From assembly GCA_947648905.1 (NCBI GenBank), contig CANSPP010000004.1:64760-124523 (forward strand): DNA of 59,764 bases, in the 5' to 3' direction. Positions 1 to 7,956 of the stretch are shown one piece after another. Origin of the DNA: an uncultured Clostridium sp. (GTDB lineage Bacteria > Bacillota > Clostridia > TANB77 > CAG-508). The notes below the pieces were generated by a model. It did no database searches, had not been told where the DNA came from, and saw only the letters and a program-made list of their open reading frames with translations. How positions within the stretch are numbered: position 1 is the stretch's first letter; the number at the start of each line of letters is the position of its first letter. The translations under genes and the position numbers were made by a program.

Positions 1-325
1 CATAGTATACTGGGTCTTTTGTTAGTTCTTTCGCTTTCTCTATTGTCATTCCCTTATTTTTTCTCAATTCATATAATAGATTTGCATATTCCTCATATTT
101 CCCAGAATTACTTGGTTCTACTATTTCTGCTTTTGAAATATCAATTTTATTTTCTTGTGCTTTTTGTTCTATTTCTTTTTTGTTTCCTATTAATATTATG
201 TTTGCATATCCTTGTTCTATTACTTGCTCTGTTGCTTTTAATACTCTTAAATCATTTGCTTCTGGTAGTACTATTGTTTTTATGTCTTGTTTTGCTCTTT
301 GTTTTATATTTTCTATGAATTGCAT
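1..325 (-). CDS. pta: Phosphate acetyltransferase, N-terminal part (runs off left edge)
   Basis: Only the first 108 codons are inside the window. The protein starts MQFIENIKQRAKQ, followed by TIVLPEANDLRVLKA and, near the cut, LRKNKGMTIEKAKELTKDP. This order is typical of the N-terminal domain of phosphate acetyltransferase, which interconverts acetyl-CoA and acetyl phosphate in the cytosol as the first step of acetate formation with AckA. The start ATG at 325 has a good ribosome binding site (GGAGG) just upstream. The related phosphate butyryltransferase is possible but fits this N-terminus less well. The catalytic region is outside the window and cannot be checked. Confidence 0.85.
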   Translation of the reverse strand, partial: MQFIENIKQRAKQDIKTIVLPEANDLRVLKATEQVIEQGYANIILIGNKKEIEQKAQENKIDISKAEIVEPSNSGKYEEYANLLYELRKNKGMTIEKAKELTKDPVYY

Positions 326-405
326 TTTTTCCTCCTTGTTTGGCTTTTCATCTACATTATATATGGAATATATGAAAAGTACAAGTCTTTTTTGTAATTT
401 ATTTG

Positions 406-918
406 CTACCCCATTAAAGCCTTTATGTCTTCATCTTGTTGTAATTCGTGAGAGATAAAATGATATGCTTGCTTGTTCTGTTTTACAGCAATTAATGCTA
501 ATTCTTTATCATTTCTAAGCTCAGAACTTGCATATTTAATGATAATACCTTTATTTTCTACTGCTACCTTAACAACTTCTCTATCCGCCCTTAATTCTTC
601 ACTTGCAAAATATAAAGCTTGACCATAATTTTTACAACTTTCAAATACAATATCTCTATCTGCTCTTAGTCTATCAGAAGCATAGCAAATTGTCCAAGGT
701 GCACCTTTTACACCAAGTTCTATAATTTCTTTATCATCTTTTAGTCTTTGACTTGCAAACTCTAAACTTTCAGCATCTTGTGACATTGCAGTTATTACAA
801 CATCTTTGTCATCTTGTAGTCTTGGAGATACTAAATCTAAAAATTTTCCATTTTGTTTTACAGCTTGCAATACAAATTCTTTATTATCTTTATTATTTAT
901 TACTTCCTCTACTTCCAT
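406..918 (-). CDS. DUF4116 repeat protein
   Basis: The 170-residue protein is almost wholly made of about six 25-residue repeats of the form ELRADREVVKVAVENKG or RLKDDKEIIELGVKGAP, the signature of DUF4116. Such proteins are helical repeat proteins of unknown role, often found in several copies in gut Bacillota and eukaryote-associated bacteria. There is no signal peptide or membrane segment, so it is probably cytosolic. The start at 918 follows an AGGAAA ribosome site. A palindromic TGCCA/TGGCA element lies just upstream at 929-955. Its partners are unknown, and no function is claimed. Confidence 0.8.
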   Translation of the reverse strand: MEVEEVINNKDNKEFVLQAVKQNGKFLDLVSPRLQDDKDVVITAMSQDAESLEFASQRLKDDKEIIELGVKGAPWTICYASDRLRADRDIVFESCKNYGQALYFASEELRADREVVKVAVENKGIIIKYASSELRNDKELALIAVKQNKQAYHFISHELQQDEDIKALMG

Positions 919-928
919 TTTTATTTCC

Positions 929-955
929 TGCCAAAAAGGCCCGTCCCCTTTGGCA
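929..955. repeat. Dispersed TGCCA...TGGCA palindrome, copy 1
   Basis: TGCCAAA and TTTGGCA arms enclose a core close to GGGACGGnCC. The same arms and core recur at 15827-15861 and twice at 32228-32289, always between genes. Here it lies between the end of trmB and the start of the DUF4116 gene. Confidence 0.7.
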
Positions 956-970
956 CACTCTCCTTTTTAT

Positions 971-1634
971 CTATTTCAATTTTGCTATTAAGGCTTTTAT
1001 TTTTATTCCTTGCTCTGTAAACATCTTCTCGTGCTCTGTTTCGATGTTTTTTTCAAATATTGGTTCATTATGTAAGTCATAAGTTTTTTTTATGATTTCA
1101 AACCCTGTTTCTTCAAAATATGTTAAGCTTGAGTCAAATAATCCGGTCATCATCTGTTTTAAAGTATATTTCTCCATCTTCTTTTAAAAATTGCTTATAT
1201 TTTTCTAATTGTCTTGTATGTGTTAATCTTTTCTTTCTATGTTTTCCTTTTGGCCAAGGGTTACAAAAATTTATGTATATTCTTTCTACCATATCTTTTT
1301 GGTCTAATATTAAGCCTATTCTTTCTATGTCAAATCTTGTTAACATTACATTTTGTGGCTCTATTTTCGCATTTTGATATTCTTCTTCTATGTTTCTTTT
1401 TGCTAATCCAAGCATTGCGTCTACTAGGTCAATAGCTAGGTAATTTACATTTTGGTTTTCTAATGCTAATTTTGATATGAATTGTCCTTTGCCACAACCT
1501 AGTTCTAGCATCAATGGTTGGTCTTGTTTTGCAAAATGCTCTTTCCATCTACCTTTCCATTTTTCTGGTTCATCTTCGTAAAATTTGCTTGCTTCTAATT
1601 CTGGTCTTGCCCATTTTTTATATCTTATTCTCAT
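971..1634 (-). CDS. trmB: tRNA (guanine-N7)-methyltransferase, requires +1 shift at CGG
   Basis: TrmB methylates G46 of tRNA with S-adenosylmethionine. The first reading frame (1634 down to 1134) has the SAM site ELGCGKGQF near residues 44-52 and the [13 protein letters not shown] segment, then stops after FKTDDDRII. The next frame continues at once with [26 protein letters not shown] to the normal end IKALIAKLK at 971. Joining them gives 220 residues, the usual TrmB length. The only change needed is to skip the C at 1145: GAC CGG ATT is read as GAC, then GGA TTA. The glycine restores the GLF motif seen in family members. It is one of eight genes here with the same lesion, so I regard it as functional by recoding rather than as a pseudogene; simple mutation remains possible. 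Confidence 0.85.
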
Positions 1635-1747
1635 TTTTATATCATTCCTTTATTTGTATTATTAGTTAGTACTTGACTTTCTTCTTTTATTTTCGATTAT
1701 TATTCTATCAAAATTTTCTTAATTGTTCAAGATGCTATAATAACAAA

Positions 1748-1779
1748 AATAGGCTTCAATTACTGAAACCTATTTTCAT
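1748..1779 (-). terminator. Terminator of the WG-repeat gene
   Basis: Read on the minus strand, the arms AATAGGTTTCA and TGAAGCCTATT form a hairpin followed by TTTTG, about 20 bases after the stop of the WG-repeat gene. Confidence 0.7.
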
Positions 1780-1796
1780 ACATATTAGTATTAATT

Positions 1797-2573
1797 TTAG
1801 CTGATATCTGTACGATATTGCTGGCAATTAATTCTGACTACTTCGTTTCCTTTTTTGTCAATATAGCCATACCTTCCACGAGCACCGACTTTTGCTAATC
1901 CTCTATCAAAATCGGCCATAAAGTTATACTTAGGTTCTACTATTTCATTTCCATCTTTGTCTATAAGTCCATACTTGCCATCAAGTCTAACCTTTGCCAA
2001 TCCATTTTTTTGAAAATTTGCTATACTGTCATACTTAATTTTAACTACTTCATTACCGTCTTTATCGATAAGTCCATACTTATCATTAAGTCTAACTTTT
2101 GCCAGTCCATTTCCTTGGAAATTTGCTATATTGTCATACTTAGGTTTAACTGCTTCATTACCGCTTGTGTCGATAAGTCCCTGTTTTCTGTTAAGCTCAA
2201 ATTTTGCCAATCCATTTGACCGGAATTGCCATATGTAATCATATTTAATCTTTGTTACTTCGTCTCCATTTTCATTGATTAATCCATACTTTACACCAAT
2301 TCCAACTCTCGCAAGTCCATTTTCATCAAATGGGTCCATCCAGTAGTACTTAAACTTTGTTACTTCATTTCCTTCTTTGTTAACAAGTCCACATCTTCCA
2401 TTAATTTCAGCTACTGCCAAACCATTTCTCTGAAATTCGCTTATACAATCATACTTAGGCTCAACTATTTGATTTCCTACGCCATCTACTAATCCCCATA
2501 AAGCAATCTTTTTTACCGTCTTGTCTTTGTTTTTTTCATAGAATTCGTCATTATTGAACCATTTTATTGTCAT
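1797..2573 (-). CDS. WG-repeat protein
   Basis: This 258-residue protein holds six WG (KWG) repeats of 35 residues, each like YDSIANFQKNGLAKVRLDGKYGLIDKDGNE. The repeats form a beta-rich scaffold of unknown function and are common in accessory proteins of gut bacteria. There is no signal peptide. The third repeat contains an in-frame CGG at 2222-2220 (WQF-R-SNGLAKF). The repeat keeps its exact 35-residue length when CGG is read as one residue, so here CGG behaves as a normal triplet, unlike in eight other genes of the window. Start ATG at 2573 follows a weak AAAGGAC site. Confidence 0.85.
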   Translation of the reverse strand: MTIKWFNNDEFYEKNKDKTVKKIALWGLVDGVGNQIVEPKYDCISEFQRNGLAVAEINGRCGLVNKEGNEVTKFKYYWMDPFDENGLARVGIGVKYGLINENGDEVTKIKYDYIWQFRSNGLAKFELNRKQGLIDTSGNEAVKPKYDNIANFQGNGLAKVRLNDKYGLIDKDGNEVVKIKYDSIANFQKNGLAKVRLDGKYGLIDKDGNEIVEPKYNFMADFDRGLAKVGARGRYGYIDKKGNEVVRINCQQYRTDIS

Positions 2574-2742
2574 ACTAATATTGTCCTTTCATCCCATTTT
2601 TGGGTGTCCTAAATATTATACCACATTTCGGAATTATGTCAAGTTGTGCTATATATTTTTTTCGTTTTTCGCAGATATTTTACTTTTTACAAATTATATT
2701 GTATAATTGAGAAAATCCGTAATTTTAGAAGGGATTGATTTT

Positions 2743-3616
2743 ATGCAACTTACTTATATTGTAAAAGAAAATGATTATTATAAAGATATAAATGAAATTT
2801 TATCTAGCGAGTTTCACTTTTCAGCTCGTCTTAATGCAAAATTAATCAAAAATAAACATATATTAAAAAATGGAATCATCACAGATACTCGAACAGCTGT
2901 AGTTTCAGGTGATGTTATTGTTGCCGACTTTAATTTTGATGAGGATAATTCTAATATTGTTCCTACTAAAATGGAATTAAATATTTTATATGAAGATGAA
3001 TGGTTCCTTGTCATAAATAAGCCTGCTGGTATTGCTATTCACCCTTCTCAATTACATTTTGACAATTCTTTGTCTAATGGTGTTAGATTTTATTTTGATA
3101 GCATCGGATTAAAGAAAAAAATAAGACCTGTAAATAGGCTTGATTTAAACACTTCTGGACTTGTTATTTTTGCAAAGTGTGAATATATTCACGAAGAATT
3201 TAGTAGGCAAATGCAAGATAATACTTTCAAAAAGGAATATTTATGCATTGTTTCTCGGTGTGTTAAAAGAAAAACAAGGTACAATTTCTTTGCCTATTGC
3301 ACGAAAGCAAGGTAGTATTGTAGAAAGAGAAATAAATAATATTAATGGTCAACCTGCAATAACTTTTTATGATGTTGTTAAAGAATTTGATAATTATAGT
3401 CTAGTTCATTGCAAACTAAAAACAGGTAGAACACATCAAATTAGAGTACATATGAAAGCCATTGGTCATCCTATTGTTGGAGATTCTTTGTATGGCAATA
3501 GCTCACCACTAATTACAAGACAAGCTTTACATAGTTATAAAATTGAATGTATTCATCCTGTTACTAAAAAACTTTTAAAATTTGAGTGCAAATTACCAAA
3601 AGAAATGTGTTTTTAG
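2743..3616 (+). CDS. RluA-family 23S/tRNA pseudouridine synthase, requires +1 shift at CGG
   Basis: RluA enzymes convert uridine to pseudouridine in ribosomal or transfer RNA. The N-terminal part looks like an S4 RNA-binding domain, then comes the catalytic motif NRLDLNTSGLVIFAK with catalytic Asp at about residue 134, and finally KTGRTHQIRVHMKAIGHPIVGD. The open frame breaks after KKEYLCIVS: TCT CGG TGT is followed by a stop 19 codons later. Skipping the C at 3256 gives GVLKEKQGTISLPI, matching the family pattern with a conserved glycine, and the frame runs to 3616 for 290 residues, the normal length. The start ATG at 2743 follows AGAAGGG. The subtype (RluD-like or other) cannot be set from the sequence alone. 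Confidence 0.85.
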
Positions 3617-3640
3617 GGACAATCCCAAAAACACATTTTT
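3603..3640. terminator. Terminator that contains the rluA-family stop codon
   Basis: AAATGTGTTTTT and AAAAACACATTT form long arms around AGGGACAATCCC. The TAG stop lies inside the left arm, and a T run follows. It would work for the plus-strand gene and, with the A run, for the convergent HAD gene. Confidence 0.75.
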
Positions 3641-3642
3641 AA

Positions 3643-4389
3643 TTATAAAATACATATATCAAATTCTTCTTTATATTTCTCTAAGTTTTGTTCTATTTTG
3701 TCGTTTAAAAATCCTACTGTTATAGTGTTTGGAATTTCGCTTTCTTCTATCATTTGTTTATCTTCTATAGTATCTCCTAACAACAATTTGTATTGTCTTC
3801 CTTCTAATTTCTTTTGCACTTCTTCTGGCAAGTTGCCTTTTATTGTCTTGTTCATTGTATGGATTAATTTATTTTTGTATTCTGTTATTTCTCCGTCTTT
3901 ATCAAATGTTAAAAAATTGCTTATTATATACATATTTTCATAGTAACAATTTTTATTTCTTAGAAATATTTCTATTACATTCCCAATTCCTGCTGAACAT
4001 ATTATTACTGGAACTTCTTTTTGTTTCATTTCTTTTAGAAATTCTTGCATTCCTTCTCTAAACTTTAGTCCACTTTCTAATACTGATTTTTCTAGCTTTT
4101 GTTTAGTTAGTCTATATTCATAATATAGGTTCATACATGATTGATACCATATTTCCATTGCTTTATTTTTTTCTTTGTATGTTATTGTATAATCTTGCTC
4201 TATTGGTCTATATTTTTGATATAATTTATATGATTTATTTACAAATTCTTCTCCTAGCATTTTCCCTGCCGCATCCCACGAATCTTCGCTGTCTTTTGCT
4301 GTTATTGTTCTATCAAAATCTATTACAACATACATATTGTTTGGTTCTAATTTTATTTGGTCCAATTTTTCTTTTTTTATATATTGCAT
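3643..4389 (-). CDS. HAD-superfamily phosphohydrolase
   Basis: The 248-residue protein has the HAD motif I VIDFDRTIT, with nucleophile Asp24 and acid/base Asp26, and a C-terminal motif LLGDTIEDKQM that supplies the metal-binding acidic residues. HAD enzymes remove phosphate from small metabolites in the cytosol through an aspartyl-phosphate. The FDRTIT form and the overall length resemble cytosolic 5'-nucleotidase (UMPH-1-like) and phosphoserine-phosphatase-like members, but the substrate cannot be deduced. It is convergent with the rluA-family gene and shares its terminator region. Confidence 0.75.
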   Translation of the reverse strand: MQYIKKEKLDQIKLEPNNMYVVIDFDRTITAKDSEDSWDAAGKMLGEEFVNKSYKLYQKYRPIEQDYTITYKEKNKAMEIWYQSCMNLYYEYRLTKQKLEKSVLESGLKFREGMQEFLKEMKQKEVPVIICSAGIGNVIEIFLRNKNCYYENMYIISNFLTFDKDGEITEYKNKLIHTMNKTIKGNLPEEVQKKLEGRQYKLLLGDTIEDKQMIEESEIPNTITVGFLNDKIEQNLEKYKEEFDICIL

Positions 4390-4520
4390 TTACTTTCTCT
4401 CCTTAATTCTTATTTTATGCCAATTATATAACTTTATATTTTAAATTACAATTATTCTTGCACTTTTTATTTTTTTTTTATATAATTGACAAAGATTTTA
4501 AATATAAGGGAGTTTTATTT

Positions 4521-4871
4521 ATGGAGCACTGGAGTGTTGAAGATTACAAAAATTTTACTAACAAACCTATTCGTAAAAGTAAATACAGAGCAAATAAAGT
4601 GTCTATTGATGGAAATACTTTTGATAGTCAAAAAGAAGCTGATTATTATTGTGAATTGAAATTGAAGTTACAAGCTAAAGAGATTGATGGATTTTGTCTA
4701 CAACCTACTTTTATTTTAGCACCTGGTTTAAAGTATAAGGCCGATTTTATTGTTTTCCATAGTAATAAACCACCTGAAGTTATTGATGTTAAAGGGTTTA
4801 AAACTAAAGAATATATTGCTAAGAAAAAGGTATTTGAGGATAAGTTTAATTTAAAAATAATTGAAGTTTAG
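4521..4871 (+). CDS. DUF1064 protein, PD-(D/E)XK nuclease-like
   Basis: The 116-residue protein begins at ATG 4521 after AAGGGAG. It has the sequence FDSQKEADYYCEL and, later, KADFIV followed by EVIDVKGFKTKEY. This acidic pair plus lysine is the DUF1064 signature, a small nuclease-like fold often found in phages and mobile elements, where it is thought to act on branched or damaged DNA. No other phage gene is next to it except possibly the small ORF at 4979. Catalysis is inferred from motifs only. The ORF could be extended to 4458, but no ribosome site supports that. Confidence 0.7.
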   Translation: MEHWSVEDYKNFTNKPIRKSKYRANKVSIDGNTFDSQKEADYYCELKLKLQAKEIDGFCLQPTFILAPGLKYKADFIVFHSNKPPEVIDVKGFKTKEYIAKKKVFEDKFNLKIIEV

Positions 4872-4978
4872 CGCTATTTTAGTGTTTCATTTTGCTTTTT
4901 GGGGTTGTATAAAAATTGATTTTATGTTATACTAAATGTAATATGACATTCGTTCATATGTAGAAAAGGAGGCGTGTT

Positions 4979-5257
4979 ATGTCAAAGTTGACACAACAAC
5001 CCAAAAAAGTTTTTGAGGTACGGACAATAGTACAAGAGGATTACACTTACATTTTTCTTTTAAAAGGAAATTCATTGATTGTTCAGACGACTACTGGTAG
5101 TGGATTTACGATAAAAGAACTTTCTGGTCAAGTTAAGTATCCTGTAAAAGTTCTTGCAGAACTTCTTGCTGGAGCTAACTCGATTAATATTGAATTTAAG
5201 CGAAAAGGAAAGGATTCTACTCTTACTATTATAAGGCCTATTGTAAAACAATTATAA
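4979..5257 (+). CDS. Small protein of unknown function (92 residues)
   Basis: The gene has a strong ribosome site (AAAGGAGG) and starts at ATG 4979. The protein has no family that I recognise. It is soluble, with alternating hydrophobic residues (YTYIFLLKGNSLIVQTTTG) suggesting a beta-rich fold, and a helical middle (VKVLAELLAGANSINIEF). It contains an in-frame CGG at 5021-5023 (EV-R-TIVQ). A +1 shift there would reach TAG after two codons, so CGG must be read as a triplet to make the protein. This is one of only two intact genes in the window with an in-frame CGG. It ends before a bidirectional hairpin at 5256-5276. Confidence 0.65.
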   Translation: MSKLTQQPKKVFEVRTIVQEDYTYIFLLKGNSLIVQTTTGSGFTIKELSGQVKYPVKVLAELLAGANSINIEFKRKGKDSTLTIIRPIVKQL

Positions 5258-5276
5258 GAAGGGAAATTCCCTTCTT
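5256..5276. terminator. Bidirectional terminator
   Basis: AAGAAGGG and CCCTTCTT form an 8-bp stem with loop AAATT. It overlaps the stop of the plus-strand small gene and lies just before the end of the convergent acyl-CoA ligase gene; T runs occur on both sides. Confidence 0.75.
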
Positions 5277-5280
5277 ATTT

Positions 5281-6999
5281 CTATTTTTGTATTAATTTCA
5301 TTTCTTCATTTCTTTTTATTTTTTTAGTTGTTGTCTTTATTAATTCTTTATCTGTTAAAATCATATTTTTAATATATTTGTATGGTGGAAATGTTTTATT
5401 GATTTCTTTTACTTTTTGCCATATAATTTCTTCTAGTTTTTCTTTTTCTATATCTCCGTATTTTTCTTTTACAACATCTTTGTTATAAACTATTTTCACT
5501 GATAACTTTACATCGTTTTTATCTTTCTTATCTGGAATTCCAAATACCATACATTCTTCTACTTCTTCTAGTCTATTTATTAATACTTCTAGTTCTTCTG
5601 GAAATACTTTTTTACCATTTTTAAGCACTATCATATCTTTTTTTCTTCCAGTTATAAACATATAACCTTGTTTGTCTGTATATCCTAAATCTCCTGTGTA
5701 GAACCAGCCATCTTTCAAAACTTCTTTTGTTGCTTCTGGATTTTCATAATATCCTAACATTACATTAGGTCCTTTTGTTCTAAGTTCTCCTATTCCATTT
5801 TCATCTTTGTTCACAAATTCAACTTCTACATTATACATTGGAAATCCAATAGATCCATATTTTGTTCTTTTTACATCTTCTGCTGCAATTACTGGTGATG
5901 TTTCTGTTAACCCATATCCTTGCACCACATCTATTCCTAATTCGTTAAATCCTTGTGCTACTTTTTTATCTAGTGGTGCTCCACCAGATATTACAAATCT
6001 CATATGTCCACCTAATTCATTTAGAATTTGTTTAAATAGTTTTTTTCTTATGTCTATATGGAAAAATCTTAAAAAGTTACTTACTTTTTTTGCTATTTCA
6101 ACTGTTTTTGTTTTTCCTTGTTTTTCTACTCCTTTTTCTATTTTTGAGTAAATTGCTTCTAGTAATAATGGTACACCTACAAATATTGTAACTTTGTATT
6201 CTTTTAAGTTTTGTGCTACATAGCGTAAACCATCTGGAAATGCTGTTGCCACTCCACAAGCTAACATAACTATTATTTCTGTTGAACCAAATATATGGTG
6301 CATTGGTAAAAATGCCAAGTTTACATCTGTTGGATATATTCCTTCTACTAATTGCATTGCATATACATTTGAAGCTATATTGTTTTGTGATAGCATTACT
6401 GCTTTTGATTTTGATGTTGTTCCTGATGTGAATAATAATATATTCATTTTGTATGAGTCGATTTCTGCGTTTATATATTCTTTATCTCCATTTGCTAGTA
6501 ATTCTTTTCCTTCTTCTAATAATTGTTTGATATCTAAATAATCTTCTTGTTTTGACATACAGATATATTCTTTTAGATTTGTATCGTTTCTTCTTTTTAT
6601 TTCTTCTATATTTTCTATATATTTTTCATCAAATACAACTACATCTGCTTTACTTCTTTTTATACAACTTTCTAACTCATCTACCTGTAGTTCTTTATCT
6701 AATGGAACACTTACAATTCCACCTGATAAGTTTGCTAAATGTGCTAATACCCACTCATATCTATTTCTTCCTACTATTGCTATTCTTTTGTCTTTATATC
6801 CCAATTGATAAAATTTTGTTCCAAGTGCATTTACTTCTTCTAATAATCTTTTATAGCTTATATTTTCATATTTTACATCCTTGTTTTCTTTATGTTTTAG
6901 TATAAAAGCTGTATTATCTCCATATTTTTTTTCTGAAGCATATAAAATTTCTTTTATATTTTCGTGCTCAGTTGCTTCAAAGTATTTTTTTCTTTCCAT
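5281..6999 (-). CDS. AMP-dependent acyl-CoA synthetase (long-chain fatty acid type)
   Basis: This 572-residue enzyme of the ANL superfamily activates a carboxylic acid with ATP and joins it to CoA. Visible motifs in order are the phosphate-binding loop LLFTSGTTSKSKAV (about residue 195), GYGLTETSP, GWFYTGDLGY, and the hinge/catalytic stretch GRKKDMIVLKNGKKVFPEELE. The layout and length match FadD-like ligases for fatty acids. The upstream 54 codons of the open frame are a Phe/Ile/Tyr-rich run without coding character; ATG 6999 (MERKKYFEATEHEN) is the likely start, preceded by TAGGAG. Promoter-like AT-rich sequence separates it from the divergent DUF1836 gene, and no in-frame CGG is present. 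Confidence 0.85.
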   Translation of the reverse strand: MERKKYFEATEHENIKEILYASEKKYGDNTAFILKHKENKDVKYENISYKRLLEEVNALGTKFYQLGYKDKRIAIVGRNRYEWVLAHLANLSGGIVSVPLDKELQVDELESCIKRSKADVVVFDEKYIENIEEIKRRNDTNLKEYICMSKQEDYLDIKQLLEEGKELLANGDKEYINAEIDSYKMNILLFTSGTTSKSKAVMLSQNNIASNVYAMQLVEGIYPTDVNLAFLPMHHIFGSTEIIVMLACGVATAFPDGLRYVAQNLKEYKVTIFVGVPLLLEAIYSKIEKGVEKQGKTKTVEIAKKVSNFLRFFHIDIRKKLFKQILNELGGHMRFVISGGAPLDKKVAQGFNELGIDVVQGYGLTETSPVIAAEDVKRTKYGSIGFPMYNVEVEFVNKDENGIGELRTKGPNVMLGYYENPEATKEVLKDGWFYTGDLGYTDKQGYMFITGRKKDMIVLKNGKKVFPEELEVLINRLEEVEECMVFGIPDKKDKNDVKLSVKIVYNKDVVKEKYGDIEKEKLEEIIWQKVKEINKTFPPYKYIKNMILTDKELIKTTTKKIKRNEEMKLIQK

Positions 7000-7113
7000 T
7001 TTTATTCTCCTATATCTAGTTTTCAATACTAGATTATCATATATTGAATAACGTGTCAAGTAGTTGACTAACCTTTCAAAAAATGTTATTATTATGTATA
7101 TTGAGGTGTTTTT

Positions 7114-7630
7114 ATGGAAGTAAAAAAAATTTATAATGAAGAAGAAATAAAAAAATTTCATATTCCTAGATGGATAGAAATTCCTGAAATAGATTTATAC
7201 ATTGACCAAGTTGTTTCTTTATTGGATAACAGTTTGTCAAATTATATAAAAAGTGATAATGAAAAAAAAGATAAAGCAATTACTAAAACAATGATTAATA
7301 ATTATGTTAAAAAACGGTATTATTAAGCCCCCTGTTTCTAAAAAATATAATAGGGACCATATTGCGCATCTATTTGTTATATTTATTTTGAAACAAATTT
7401 ATAGTATTGATGAAATAAAAAAATTGCTTGATTTAGCAATTCAAACTTCTCCTACTGACCAGTCTTATAATCGTTTCTGCTCTGAATTAGAAAAAGCTAT
7501 TAAGATGACTTTTACTGGTGAAAATTATATTAATAATAATAGACTTTCTCAAGAACAATATCTTTTAAGAAATGTTGTTCAATCTTTTGCAAATAAGTTA
7601 TATGTTCAAAAAGTTTTTTTAAACAATTAA
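7114..7630 (+). CDS. DUF1836 regulator-like protein, requires +1 shift at CGG
   Basis: The first frame (MEVKKIYNEEEIKKFHIPRW) ends at ...TMINNYVKKRYY, just after AAA CGG TAT TAT TAA. The next frame continues with GIIKPPVSKKYNRDHIAHL and runs to 7630. Skipping the C at 7315 joins them as NYVKK-G-IIKPPVSKKYNRDHIA, the expected DUF1836 sequence, giving 171 residues. DUF1836 proteins carry a MerR-like winged-helix region and are thought to be DNA-binding regulators; here the recoded site falls inside that helix-turn-helix region. The start at 7114 follows TGAGGTG. It is divergent from the acyl-CoA ligase, which may be its target, though this is only inferred. Confidence 0.85.
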
Positions 7631-7638
7631 AAAGTAAA

Positions 7639-7668
7639 AAGAAGCTAATTTATAGCTTCTTTTTTTTG
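7639..7668 (+). terminator. Terminator of the DUF1836 gene
   Basis: AAGAAGCTA and TAGCTTCTT form a 9-bp stem with a short loop, followed by eight T. It lies 9 bases after the stop codon. Confidence 0.85.
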
Positions 7669-7833
7669 GATTAGTACATATTTTTCTCTTTTTAAAAGAT
7701 ATGCTCTTCATTCTGGAGTAGTCCTAAGATAGTCTTGAAGATTGTAATATATTTCACCATTCTCAAGTTCTATCCGCCTACCTCACAATACTTCCAAGAG
7801 CATTTCGTTTTTTAGTACTTCATTTACTGTCAT
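7645..7833 (-). pseudogene. Small ORF interrupted by two in-frame TGA codons
   Basis: A strong ribosome site (AGGAGG) precedes ATG 7833 (MTVNEVLKNEMLLEVL). The frame then meets TGA at 7785-7783, continues as GRRIELENGEIYYNLQDYL and RTTPE, meets a second TGA at 7710-7708, and goes on as RAYLLKREKYVLIQKKEAIN to TAG at 7645. Both TGA positions would suit tryptophan (VL-W-GRR and PE-W-RAY), and no other stop interrupts 62 codons of this AT-rich strand. It also has an in-frame CGG at 7776-7774. It may be a decayed gene with two TGG-to-TGA changes, or an acquired gene from an element that reads TGA as tryptophan. No family was recognised. Confidence 0.45.
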
Positions 7834-7956
7834 CTTCTTTTGCCTCCTGTTTTAAAAAACGTTTCTAGCACTAATCCAACATTGTATCATAGTGCATTAC
7901 CATTATAACACTCTTTATTCTTTTTGTAAAATATTTCCAGAATAATTAACATAATT

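Noticed and set aside
5281..7161. Longer N-terminus of the acyl-CoA ligase to 7161
   Set aside because: The extra 54 codons are Phe/Ile/Tyr-rich intergenic DNA and ATG 6999 has a ribosome site and matches the family start.
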